DNA from: an uncultured Bacteroidia bacterium
Lineage (GTDB): Bacteria; Bacteroidota; Bacteroidia; Bacteroidales; UBA932
DNA: 32,384 nucleotides
Direction: 5' to 3'
Assembly (NCBI GenBank): GCA_902798975.1
Contig: CADBYT010000014.1
Location: 1 to 32,384, forward strand
Shown: positions 17,779 to 26,643 of the stretch, piece by piece
How positions within the stretch are numbered: position 1 is the first letter of the stretch
Layout of the letters: every line of letters begins with the position of its first letter
The notes under the pieces: model-generated
What the model saw: only the letters and a program-made list of their open reading frames with translations
What the model was told of the DNA's origin: nothing
Database searches by the model: none
Position numbers and translations under genes: made by a program

Positions 17779-19317
17779 ATGAAGAAACTTTTACTCATTC
17801 TGGCGGCGGCTCTTTGCGTGTGCGCGTGCGCCAAGCAGGTTCCCGGCCAGGTCAAGGTGACCGGGGGCACGGTCCAGGGTACGGTCCTGGAAGACATGAC
17901 GGTGTACAAGGGTATTCCTTTCGCGGCTCCGCCCGTGGGCGAGCTGCGCTGGAAGGCACCCCAGCCCGTGGTGGCCTGGGACGGCATCCTCGAATGCAAG
18001 GACTTCGGCCCCAACCCGATGCAGGGCAACGGCGAAGGCTGCAGCGAGGACTGCCTCTACCTGAATGTCTGGACTCCGGCCAAGAGTCCGAAAGAGAAAC
18101 TCCCGGTGATGGTGTGGATTTACGGCGGCGGCTTCGCCGGCGGCGCCACGTCGTACTATGACGGCGCCGATCTGGCCCGCCAGGGCGTGATCCTCGTGAG
18201 CGTGGCCTACCGCGTGGGCAAGCTGGGCTTCCTGTCCCTGCCGGAGCTCTCCGCGGAGGATCCGAACGGCGTCAGCGGCAACTACGGCCTGCTGGACCAG
18301 ATCGCCGGCCTGCAGTGGGTGAAGGACAATATCGCCAAGTTCGGCGGCGACCCCGCCAAGGTGACCATTTTCGGCGAATCCGCCGGCGGCATCTCCGTGA
18401 GCATGCTGTGCGCCTCGCCGCTGGCCAAGGGCCTCTTCCGCGGCGCCATTTCGCAGAGTGGCGGCTCCTTCGGCCCGTTCCAGCACCGTACGATGCCGGG
18501 CGAGAACATGCAGAGCATCAAGTACGCCGAGCAGGACAACACGGCCTGGGCGCAGCGCGCCTTCGGTGAGAACTATACCCTCGAGCAGCTCCGCGCTGCC
18601 GACGCCAAGGCCGTCATGGGCGGCTTCGGCGGCTCCGGTGGCTGGCCCATCGTGGACGGCTACGTGATCCCGGACGACCAGTACAAGCTCTACGAGGCAG
18701 GGAAATACAACGACGTGGACGTGTTGATCGGCTACAACTCCGACGAAGGCCTGAGCTTCGGTTTTGCCGCCGGCGGCGGAAGCCACCAGGATCAGGTCCG
18801 CGCACGTTATGAAGATTTCGCGGATGCGCTCCTCGCCGCCTATCCCGTCGAGGCCGACGGCAAGGTGGGGAAGACCGCCCGCGACCTTACGCGCGACGCT
18901 GCCTTCGGCTGGCAGACCTGGACCTGGGCGCGCATGCAGAACTGCACCGGCAAGGGCCGCGTGTGGCTGTACTACTTCGACCAGCATCCCGACTATCCGG
19001 CGGACTCTCCGCGCTACGGCCAGGGTTCCCCGCACGGGCAGGATGTGGCCTACGTGTTCGGCAATCCTGAGGAGGTGCAGCCGACCGACAAGGCGCTCTC
19101 CGGCTGGATGATGGCCTACTGGACCAACTTCGCCAAGACGGGCGACCCGAACGGCGAAGGTCTCCCCGCGTGGCCGCTCTTCACGAACGACGCTCCGCAG
19201 ACGATGGTGCTCACCGGCTCCGGCTGCCATGCCGCCGCCGTGCCGTCGGAAGCGGCCCTGAACGTGCTCGACGGCTACTTCGCATGGCGTCGCAGCCAGG
19301 AAGAAAGTATACGATAA
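17779..19317 (+). CDS. Type-B carboxylesterase lipoprotein
   Basis: The 512-residue protein starts at the ATG at 17779, where the leader MKKLLLILAAALCVCAC gives a lipoprotein signal with Cys17; an upstream in-frame extension to 17578 would read through the intergenic promoter. It is a carboxylesterase/lipase family (COesterase) member: GIPFAAPPVGELRWKAPQ near the N-terminus, EDCLYLNVWTP, oxyanion YGGGF, nucleophile GESAGG with Ser201, acid Glu323 in NSDEGLSF, and His419 in GSPHGQDV. Such enzymes hydrolyse diverse carboxyl esters; next to the GH43 genes a role on acylated hemicellulose fragments is inferred. It is the first gene of a tight operon; the double GH43 gene begins 10 bases after its stop. 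Confidence 0.9.
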   Translation: MKKLLLILAAALCVCACAKQVPGQVKVTGGTVQGTVLEDMTVYKGIPFAAPPVGELRWKAPQPVVAWDGILECKDFGPNPMQGNGEGCSEDCLYLNVWTPAKSPKEKLPVMVWIYGGGFAGGATSYYDGADLARQGVILVSVAYRVGKLGFLSLPELSAEDPNGVSGNYGLLDQIAGLQWVKDNIAKFGGDPAKVTIFGESAGGISVSMLCASPLAKGLFRGAISQSGGSFGPFQHRTMPGENMQSIKYAEQDNTAWAQRAFGENYTLEQLRAADAKAVMGGFGGSGGWPIVDGYVIPDDQYKLYEAGKYNDVDVLIGYNSDEGLSFGFAAGGGSHQDQVRARYEDFADALLAAYPVEADGKVGKTARDLTRDAAFGWQTWTWARMQNCTGKGRVWLYYFDQHPDYPADSPRYGQGSPHGQDVAYVFGNPEEVQPTDKALSGWMMAYWTNFAKTGDPNGEGLPAWPLFTNDAPQTMVLTGSGCHAAAVPSEAALNVLDGYFAWRRSQEESIR

Positions 19318-19327
19318 AATTGATTTT

Positions 19328-21937
19328 ATGAGAAGAATCCTCGCCGCCGGCGCGGGCCTGCTGGCCTGCCTGGCCCTGCCGGCCCAGAACCCGGTCATCC
19401 AAACATCCTACACGCCGGATCCGGCACCTTATGCCCATGGGGACAAGGTTTACTTGTTCGTCGACCACGACGAAGACGACGCCACCTATTTCCTGATGAA
19501 AGACTGGCTGCTGTACAGCACGGAGGATATGGTCAACTGGACTTACCTCGGTGCACAGGTTTCCACGGCCACCTTCCCCTGGGCCTTCCAGGGCGACCGC
19601 GCCTGGGCCTCGCAGGGCGTCGAGCGGAACGGAAAGTGGTACTGGTACGTCTGCCTGACGGAAGCTGCCACACGTGCGGATGCACTGGCCGTGGCGGTGG
19701 CGGACAACCCGCAGGGACCGTGGCGCGATGCCATCGGCGGCCCGCTGGCGACGGGATTCTCCTTCATTGACCCGACCGTCTTCATTGACGATGACGGCTC
19801 TGCCTGGCTTGTCTGGGGCAACAAGGGCTGCTGGTACGGGCGCCTGGGCGACGACATGATCTCCTTCCCGGATGGCTACAGGGAAATCCCCGGCTGGGGT
19901 GATCCGGCCTGCTTCGGACCGGAGTCCATGAAGCCGGACTGGTCCGACGGCGGCAAGCAGAAGATGATGGTCGGCTATGAGGAGGGCCCCTGGCTCTACA
20001 AGCGCGACGGCATCTATTACCTGTCCTATCCGGCCGGCGGCGTGCCCGAGCACATGGCCTACAGCACCGCACCGTCCATCCATGGGCCCTGGACCTACCG
20101 GGGCCGCATCATGGACGAAGCGGAGAACAGCTTCACCATCCACGGCGGCAACATCGATTTCCGCGGGCACCATTACATGTTCTACCATAACGGCGCCCTG
20201 CCCAACGGCGGCGGCTTCCACCGTTCCACCTGCGTGGAGGAATTCGAATTCGGCGCGGACGGTTCCATTCCCTTCATTCCGTTCACGAAGGAAGGCGTGG
20301 CGCCGCTGCAGACCCTCGACCCGTATCGCATGACCGAAGCGGAAACGATGGCCGACAGCTGGGGCGTGAAGACCGACCGCGAAGCCGGCACGCGCCACTG
20401 GGTGACGAACATCCACAATGGCGACTGGATCAAGCTCCGGAACGTTGATTTCGGGGAGGAGCCGGCCACGCTGGTGAGCGTTGAAATGCTGAACTTCAAG
20501 TCCGAAGGCCGGATCGAATTCTACCTGGACGCGATGTCCGGACGGCCCGTCGCCACCGTGCCGGTCAACAACGACAACATGATGATCAAAGCGCCCGTCG
20601 ATGCGCGCGCCAAGGGTGTCCACGACCTCTACCTGCTCTTCCGGGGCGGGGACGGGGAGCTCTTCGACCTGGACTGGTGGAAGTTCAACCGTACGGTCAA
20701 CCTGCCGATCATCCAGACCAAGTTCACCGCCGATCCGGCGCCGATGGTCTATGACAATACCATCTACCTCTACACCACCCACGACGAGGACGGAGCCCAG
20801 GGTTTCGAAATGTTCGACTGGCTGCTTTATACTTCTACCGACATGGTGAACTGGACGGACCACGGGGCCGTAGCCTCGCTGGACGATTTCGCCTGGTACG
20901 AGGGCAAGAATGGCGCCTGGGCGGAGTGCGTGGTGGAGCGGAACGGGAAGTTCTATATGTACTGCCCGATCCACGGCCACGGCATCGGCGTGCTGGTGGC
21001 GGATTCGCCCTTCGGGCCTTTCAAAGACCCGCTCGGGGAGCCGCTGGTATGGCAGAAGGAGCATTGGTATGACATTGATCCTTCGGTGTTTATCGACGAT
21101 GACGGTCAGGCCTACATGTACTGGGGCAACCCGAACGTCTACTGGGCCAAGCTGAACGAAGACATGATCTCGCTTGACGGCCCCATCCATCAACTCGACT
21201 ACAAGATCGCGCATTACCAGGAAGGTCCCTGGTTCTACAAGCACGACGGCCATTATTATCTCGCCTTCGCCTCGACCTGCTGCCCGGAGGGCATCGGCTA
21301 TGCGATGGCGGACAGCCCCGAGGGCCCCTGGCGCTCGATGGGACATATCATGGACCGCACCTGGCGCACCCGGGGCAACCATCCCGGCATCATCGACTAC
21401 AAGGGACAGTCCTACATCTTCGGTCTGAACTACGACCTGATGCACCTGAAGACCTTCCGGCACGCCGAGCAGCGGAGCGTGTCCGCCGCGCCGATGTACT
21501 ATGAGGCCGACGGCTCCATCCGGAAGGTTCCGTACTGGATGGACAATGTCCTGGAGCAGATCGAACCCTTCAATCCGTTCCGCCGGGTGCCGGCCGCGAC
21601 GATGGCCTGGGGCTACGGCCTCAAGACCCGCAAGGACGCGGAACGGGGGATTGTGGTGAATGATATCGACGCAGGCGAATACCTGCTGGTGAAGGGGGTG
21701 GATTTCGGCGCCCGTGGCGCCAGATCGTTGACTGCCAGCGTGCAGGCCCCTGCGGGTGGCTGCATCGAAGTGCACCTGGACAGCCCGGACGGCCCGCTGG
21801 CGGGAACGCTCCGGTATAAGCCCGGCACGGGCTGGAAGCAGGCGACCACCCGCCTGAGCGGCGCCAAGGGCATGCACGACCTCTGTTTCGTCTTTACCGA
21901 AGGCGGCTTCGAATGGGAATGGTGGACTGTGAAATAA
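19328..21937 (+). CDS. Secreted double GH43-CBM6 protein (GH43-CBM6-GH43-CBM6)
   Basis: The 869-residue protein has signal peptide MRRILAAGAGLLACLALPAQ and two similar halves. Half 1 (about 22-455) has GH43 residues Asp31 (YTPDPAP), Asp148 (FIDPTVF) and Glu219 (GYEEGPWLY), then a CBM6-like domain ending FDLDWWKF. Half 2 (about 457-869) has Asp469 (FTADPAP), Asp584 (DIDPSVF) and Glu632 (YQEGPWFY), then a second CBM6-like domain ending EWEWWTVK. Both catalytic triads look complete. Shared phrases (DWLLY-ST-DMVNWT, D-AP, FIDDDG-A) point to an internal duplication followed by divergence. The likely activity is arabinofuranosidase or xylosidase on arabinoxylan; whether the two sites differ in specificity cannot be told. 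It sits 10 bases after the carboxylesterase and 16 before the next GH43. Confidence 0.92.
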   Translation: MRRILAAGAGLLACLALPAQNPVIQTSYTPDPAPYAHGDKVYLFVDHDEDDATYFLMKDWLLYSTEDMVNWTYLGAQVSTATFPWAFQGDRAWASQGVERNGKWYWYVCLTEAATRADALAVAVADNPQGPWRDAIGGPLATGFSFIDPTVFIDDDGSAWLVWGNKGCWYGRLGDDMISFPDGYREIPGWGDPACFGPESMKPDWSDGGKQKMMVGYEEGPWLYKRDGIYYLSYPAGGVPEHMAYSTAPSIHGPWTYRGRIMDEAENSFTIHGGNIDFRGHHYMFYHNGALPNGGGFHRSTCVEEFEFGADGSIPFIPFTKEGVAPLQTLDPYRMTEAETMADSWGVKTDREAGTRHWVTNIHNGDWIKLRNVDFGEEPATLVSVEMLNFKSEGRIEFYLDAMSGRPVATVPVNNDNMMIKAPVDARAKGVHDLYLLFRGGDGELFDLDWWKFNRTVNLPIIQTKFTADPAPMVYDNTIYLYTTHDEDGAQGFEMFDWLLYTSTDMVNWTDHGAVASLDDFAWYEGKNGAWAECVVERNGKFYMYCPIHGHGIGVLVADSPFGPFKDPLGEPLVWQKEHWYDIDPSVFIDDDGQAYMYWGNPNVYWAKLNEDMISLDGPIHQLDYKIAHYQEGPWFYKHDGHYYLAFASTCCPEGIGYAMADSPEGPWRSMGHIMDRTWRTRGNHPGIIDYKGQSYIFGLNYDLMHLKTFRHAEQRSVSAAPMYYEADGSIRKVPYWMDNVLEQIEPFNPFRRVPAATMAWGYGLKTRKDAERGIVVNDIDAGEYLLVKGVDFGARGARSLTASVQAPAGGCIEVHLDSPDGPLAGTLRYKPGTGWKQATTRLSGAKGMHDLCFVFTEGGFEWEWWTVK

Positions 21938-21953
21938 AACCAAAATATAACCG

Positions 21954-23507
21954 ATGAAACGTATCCTGTTGCTGTGTGCCGTCCTGCTTGCGGCGGCCTG
22001 CGCGCGTCCGACGACGCACTGTGTCAACCCGTTGACCTACACTGACATTCCGGACAACGACGTGATCCGGGTGGGGGATGATTTCTACATGGTCAGCACC
22101 ACGATGTATTATTGCCCCGGGGCGCCCGTCATGCAGTCCCGCGACCTCGTGCACTGGCGCCTCGTGGACTATGTCTACGACTGCCTGGAGGATGACGACG
22201 TCTATAATCTGCGCAACGGTGCGAATGCCTACGGCAAGGGCCAGTGGGCCACGTCGCTGCGCTACGAGAACGGCCGCTTCTGGGCCCTGTTCATCGCCAA
22301 CGACCAGCGCAAGACCTATATCTATTCGACCGAGAAAATCGGGCAGCCGTGGACGCGCAGCGTCATCGACCGTCCCTTCCACGACGCTTCGCTCCTCTTC
22401 GAGGACGGACGCGTCTATGTGGTCTGGGGCAACGGCGAGATCCACATCACCGAACTGGAGCCGGACCTGACCGGCATCAAGGAGGGCGGGGTGGACCAGG
22501 TGCTCTTCACCAGCCCGCGCGAGGGCTATATCCTTCGCGCCGAGGGCGCGCACATCTACCACATCGGCGACTGGTACTATGTCCTCGTGATCGACTGGCC
22601 GGCCGGCGGCGTGCGCACGGAGACCTGCTGGCGCAGCAAGACCCTGCTTGGCGAATATGAGCCGAAAACCATCCTGCAGGGCGCATTCGACGGCCGCGGC
22701 GACGGTGTGGCACAGGGAGCCATCTTCGAGACGAAGCGCGGCGACTGGTACGCGATGATGTTCCAGGACCATGGCGGCGTGGGACGTATCCCGACCCTGC
22801 AGCCCGTGACCTGGGTGGACGGCTGGCCCATCCTGGGCGACAACACTGTTCCCGTCAAGGAGTTCGACGTGAACCTGTCCCCGGACGGGGAGGACTATGT
22901 CTGGGCTTCCGACGAATTCGATTCCGACAAGCTCGCGCTGGTCTGGCAGTGGAACCACAAGCCGCTGGACGGCTGCTGGTCGCTGACCGAGCGTCCGGGC
23001 TGGCTGCGCCTGACCACCGGGCAGCTCGCCACGGGTCTGCCCGATGCGCGCAACACCCTGACCCAGCGCACCGTGGGCCCGAAATGCATCAGCACCGTGC
23101 TTGTGGACGGCTCTGGCCTGCAGGTCGGCGATTTCGCCGGTCTGAGCGCTTTTCAGAGCAACCGCGGCGACATCGGCCTGCGCCGTACGGACGCCGGCCT
23201 GGAGCTGTATGCCATCCACGAGGGGGCGCAGCGGGGACCCGGCCGTACGATGACGCGCGTGCAGACGGAGCTCCTCAGCGTGCCTGCAGCGAGCCCGACC
23301 GTGTGGCTCGGCGTCCGCTACGACTTCGACAAGGATCAGGCCTGGCTGCGCTACAGCTGGGACGGCGATGCCTGGACGGAACTGGATACCCCGTTGCAGA
23401 TGCGCTTCTCGCTGGACTATTTCACCGGCTATCGCAGCGCCCTCTACTGCTATTCGACGCAGACCCTGGGCGGCCACGCCGACTTCGACTGGTTCCACCA
23501 GGAATAA
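21954..23507 (+). CDS. GH43 (subfamily 12-like) beta-xylosidase lipoprotein
   Basis: The 517-residue protein starts MKRILLLCAVLLAAACARP, a lipoprotein leader with Cys16. The N-terminal about 310 residues are a GH43 propeller of the large two-domain xylosidase type: IPDNDVIRVGDDFYMVSTTM with candidate base Asp34, HDASLLFEDGRVYVVWG with the central Asp, and REGYILRAEGAHIYHIGDWYYV with the acid Glu. The remaining 200 residues are the concanavalin-like C2 domain of beta-xylosidases (FDSDKLALVWQWNHKP...GLSAFQSN...TGYRSALYCY), which completes the active site in related enzymes. The expected activity is release of xylose (or arabinose) from short xylo-oligosaccharides at a membrane surface. It is in the operon, 16 bases after the double GH43 and 21 bases before the M28 peptidase. 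Confidence 0.9.
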   Translation: MKRILLLCAVLLAAACARPTTHCVNPLTYTDIPDNDVIRVGDDFYMVSTTMYYCPGAPVMQSRDLVHWRLVDYVYDCLEDDDVYNLRNGANAYGKGQWATSLRYENGRFWALFIANDQRKTYIYSTEKIGQPWTRSVIDRPFHDASLLFEDGRVYVVWGNGEIHITELEPDLTGIKEGGVDQVLFTSPREGYILRAEGAHIYHIGDWYYVLVIDWPAGGVRTETCWRSKTLLGEYEPKTILQGAFDGRGDGVAQGAIFETKRGDWYAMMFQDHGGVGRIPTLQPVTWVDGWPILGDNTVPVKEFDVNLSPDGEDYVWASDEFDSDKLALVWQWNHKPLDGCWSLTERPGWLRLTTGQLATGLPDARNTLTQRTVGPKCISTVLVDGSGLQVGDFAGLSAFQSNRGDIGLRRTDAGLELYAIHEGAQRGPGRTMTRVQTELLSVPAASPTVWLGVRYDFDKDQAWLRYSWDGDAWTELDTPLQMRFSLDYFTGYRSALYCYSTQTLGGHADFDWFHQE

Positions 23508-23528
23508 TTCCAACGGCTTTCAGACCGT

Positions 23529-25097
23529 ATGAAACGAATTGCCAAAACGATTCTTCCAGCCCTTGCGGTGCTGTTCTTTGCCGCCGGCGTCCAGGCGCAG
23601 CCGGCCCGGCCGGACGACGAGGCCCTGCTGCGCGACTGGATCCGGACGGTCTCGTCCGATGTTTTCGGCGGCCGCAAGCCGATGACGGAATACGAAGACC
23701 TCACGGTAGGCTATCTGGTTGGGGAGATGGAGAAACTCGGGCTGCAGCCGGCCTTTGACGGCAGCTGGTACCAGCCATTTCGTATCGTCTCGACCACCTG
23801 CCGTCCGCCGAAGGACCGCATCCGGTTGAAGGGCCGGCGCCGGGCGGAACTGCGCTTCCCCGACGACCTGACGGTCTGGACCGCCAGGGCCACGGACCGG
23901 GTGGAGCTCAAAAACGCGGAGTTCGTGTTCTGCGGCTTCGGCATCAATGCCCCCGAATACGGTTGGAATGACTACGAGGGGGTAGATGTGCGCGGCAAAA
24001 TCGTTGTGGCGATGGTGAACGATCCCGGCTTCTACGATGCCTCGCTCTTCCGTGGCCGGAACATGACCTACTACGGCCGCTGGGTCTACAAGTTCGAGGA
24101 GGCAATCCGTCAGGGAGCCGCCGGCTGCCTGGTCCTGCACGATACCGCCGCGGCCGGCTACGGCTGGCACGTCTGCGTGAACGGGCATCTGGAGGACAAC
24201 CTTGCCCTGTATGATCCCGAGACGCAGAATGCGAATGAGTTGGGCGTGAAGGGCTGGCTGCGCGACGAGGGCGGGCGCAAGATCTTCGACGCCGCCGGCC
24301 TTGACTTCGACGCCGCCCTCGCTGCGGCGAAGCATCCGGGTTTCCGGGCCATCCCGCTGGGGGTGAAAGGGGACGTGATCCTGGATGTGTCCTACCAAGT
24401 GGAGGAGACCCGCAACGTGGCGGGCATCCTTCCCGGGACGGACCTGAAAGACGAAGTGGTGGTGATGAGCGCCCATTGGGACCACCTGGGCATCGGCACG
24501 CCGGACGAGACCGGTGACACCATCTACAACGGCGCCGCCGACAACGGATCCGGTATCGCCTCCGTCCTGCTTGCGGCCCGCAAATTCCAGGAACTGCCCG
24601 CGAAGCCCCGTCGCTCCATCCTCTTCTTTTTCCCTTCGTCCGAAGAAAGCGGTTTGTTCGGCTCGCAGTACTATTGCGAACATCCCGCCATCCCGATGGA
24701 AAAGACGGCGGCGTGCCTCAATTTCGAAAGCATCGGTCCCGCTGAGCTTACGGAAGACGTGGTGATCCTGGGGGGTGGGGAATGCGAACTGGACCGTTTT
24801 TTCGTGGCTGCTGCGGCCGCCCAGGGACGTTACATCTTCTTTGACGACGACAACTCGGACGGATGGTTCTTCCGTTCAGACCACTATAATTTCGTCAAAC
24901 AGGGTGTTCCGGCCCTCGTTGTCGAGAACGGCCTGCACCCGGTCCACCCGGACCGCCAGAACCGCTATCCGATGAGTTCCTGGTACCACAAGCCCAGCGA
25001 CGAGTACCGCGACGACTGGGACCTCGAAGGAACCCTGGCCAACGTGTATCTGATGTTCAGCGTGGGCGTGTCCGTGGCCAACAATAGTTGTAGGTAA
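23529..25097 (+). CDS. Secreted M28-family metallopeptidase with PA domain
   Basis: The 522-residue protein has signal peptide MKRIAKTILPALAVLFFAAGVQAQ. An M28 catalytic domain is interrupted by a PA-like domain (about 135-260; FVFCGFGINAPEYGWNDYEGVDVRGKIVV). Zinc-site residues visible are His316 with Asp318 in SAHWDHLG, Asp338 in AADNGSG, general base/ligand Glu372-Glu373 in SSEESGLFG, and His452 in RSDHYNF. The position that is usually Asp in the family (N-x-D-x-I/V-G) is Glu400 here (LNFESIGP), a conservative but unusual change. It would release N-terminal amino acids from peptides in the periplasm. Its presence inside a glycosidase operon is odd; the following NhaC gene overlaps its stop (TAATG), so the two are translationally coupled. 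Confidence 0.9.
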   Translation: MKRIAKTILPALAVLFFAAGVQAQPARPDDEALLRDWIRTVSSDVFGGRKPMTEYEDLTVGYLVGEMEKLGLQPAFDGSWYQPFRIVSTTCRPPKDRIRLKGRRRAELRFPDDLTVWTARATDRVELKNAEFVFCGFGINAPEYGWNDYEGVDVRGKIVVAMVNDPGFYDASLFRGRNMTYYGRWVYKFEEAIRQGAAGCLVLHDTAAAGYGWHVCVNGHLEDNLALYDPETQNANELGVKGWLRDEGGRKIFDAAGLDFDAALAAAKHPGFRAIPLGVKGDVILDVSYQVEETRNVAGILPGTDLKDEVVVMSAHWDHLGIGTPDETGDTIYNGAADNGSGIASVLLAARKFQELPAKPRRSILFFFPSSEESGLFGSQYYCEHPAIPMEKTAACLNFESIGPAELTEDVVILGGGECELDRFFVAAAAAQGRYIFFDDDNSDGWFFRSDHYNFVKQGVPALVVENGLHPVHPDRQNRYPMSSWYHKPSDEYRDDWDLEGTLANVYLMFSVGVSVANNSCR

Positions 25098-26542
25098 TGA
25101 CTCAGATCTCCGCCGCCAAGAGAACGCTCATCGCCCTGATTCCCCTCGGGGTGCTGATGGGGTTGCTGGCGCTGGATATCGCCATCTTTGGGGCGGATTC
25201 CATCCTGGGGGCGTCGCAGGTGTCGCTGCTGGCAGCTTCCGGCGTTTGCGTGGCCCTGTCCGGCTGGCTCTACCGGATTCCATGGAAGGACTTCGAGAAG
25301 GCCATCGCGCACAACCTGGGGGAGGTGGCTCCCGCCATTGTCATCCTTTTCCTGATCGGAGCCATCTCCGGGACCTGGACGATGAGCGGTGTAGTGCCGG
25401 CATTCATCTGCTACGGCATCCGGCTGATCCACCCCAGGGTGTTCCTGCTCACGTCCTGCGTCCTATGCGCCGTGGTGTCCCTGATGACGGGGTCGTCCTG
25501 GACCACCATCGCCACGGTGGGCGTGGCGCTGATCGGTATCGGCCACGCGGAGGGCTTCTCCGACGCCCTGACGGCGGGCGCCATCATCTCCGGCGCCTAT
25601 TTCGGCGACAAGATCTCGCCTCTGTCCGACACGACGGTCATGGCCTCGTCCGTCAACCGGGTCCCGCTCTTCGATCATATCCACTACATGTACCTGACGA
25701 CGGTCCCCTCGATGCTGATTACGCTCGTGATCTTCACCATCCTGGGACTCACGCACGCAGGCGTGTCCGACGCCCAGATGGCCCGCTATTCGGAGGTGCT
25801 CTCCGCGCAGTTCCACATCACGCCTTGGCTGCTGCTGGTGCCGGCCCTGACGGTCTGGCTCATCATCCGGAAGCGGCCTGCCATCGTGGTCCTGGCCCTG
25901 TCCGTGCTCGTGGCGGCGCTTGCCGCCCTGATCTTCCAGCCGGAAGTGGTGCGCGGCATCGGGGCGGAGGTTACGGACGGCGCGCCCCTCCGGCTCGGCT
26001 TTGCCGGGACGGTGCGGATGATCTTCGATACGGTCGCACTGGACACCGGCAGCCCGGAAGTGAACCCGCTCGTGACGAGCCGCGGCATGCTGGGCATGCT
26101 TAACACCGTGTTCCTGATTCTTTGCGCCATGTGCTTCGGCGGCTGCATGAAGTCCAGCGGGATGATCGACGACCTGGCGCGTATCCTCCGGCCGCTGACC
26201 CGCACGCGGGCCGGTCTCGTGGGTTCCACCGTGGTCACCGGGACGGCGCTGAACGGTATCGTCTCCGACCAGTACCTGTCAATCATTCTCACGTCGGACA
26301 TCTACCGCAAATCATTTGAGGACGAAGGCTATGAAGCCCGGCTGCTGAGCCGCAGCATCGAGGATTCCGCCACGGTCACCTCTCCGCTGGTGCCCTGGTC
26401 CAGCTGCGGCATGACCCAGGCCACCATCCTGTCCGTTTCCACGCTGGCCTACGCCCCCTTCTGCTTCTTCAATATCATCTCCCCGCTGATGTCCATCCTG
26501 ATGGCTGTCATCGGCTGGAAGATCGTCCGCCGCCCGGAGTAG
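25097..26542 (+). CDS. NhaC-family Na+/H+ antiporter
   Basis: The 481-residue inner-membrane protein has about eleven hydrophobic segments, beginning at residue 8. The NhaC-type core GSSWTTIATVGVALIGIG, the run ISGAYFGDKISPLSDTTVMAS, and the later MLNTVFLILCAMCFGG and SDQYLSIIL segments match the family. Length is normal. It exchanges sodium for protons; a related organic-ion exchange cannot be excluded, since some NhaC relatives transport malate/lactate. It starts inside the stop of the M28 peptidase and is the last gene of the operon. A coupling of sodium cycling to uptake of peptides or sugars released by the operon is inference. Confidence 0.92.
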   Translation: MTQISAAKRTLIALIPLGVLMGLLALDIAIFGADSILGASQVSLLAASGVCVALSGWLYRIPWKDFEKAIAHNLGEVAPAIVILFLIGAISGTWTMSGVVPAFICYGIRLIHPRVFLLTSCVLCAVVSLMTGSSWTTIATVGVALIGIGHAEGFSDALTAGAIISGAYFGDKISPLSDTTVMASSVNRVPLFDHIHYMYLTTVPSMLITLVIFTILGLTHAGVSDAQMARYSEVLSAQFHITPWLLLVPALTVWLIIRKRPAIVVLALSVLVAALAALIFQPEVVRGIGAEVTDGAPLRLGFAGTVRMIFDTVALDTGSPEVNPLVTSRGMLGMLNTVFLILCAMCFGGCMKSSGMIDDLARILRPLTRTRAGLVGSTVVTGTALNGIVSDQYLSIILTSDIYRKSFEDEGYEARLLSRSIEDSATVTSPLVPWSSCGMTQATILSVSTLAYAPFCFFNIISPLMSILMAVIGWKIVRRPE

Positions 26543-26606
26543 CCCGATGTTACAAAAGTGCCAGGAAATGGTACGGGGTACGCGTGGGCATCCGGAAGAT
26601 ATTTTA

Positions 26607-26614
26607 TATATTTG
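26607..26614 (+). promoter_or_regulatory. -7 box of the GH31-GH146 operon
   Basis: TATATTTG is a full TAnnTTTG match, 29 bases before the ATG at 26644. No TTTG is found at the -33 position. It separates the GH31 pair from the NhaC operon; the 101-base gap holds no terminator hairpin, so read-through is possible. Confidence 0.55.
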
Positions 26615-26643
26615 TACGTTTTACCTGAAACCTTTTGACCAAT

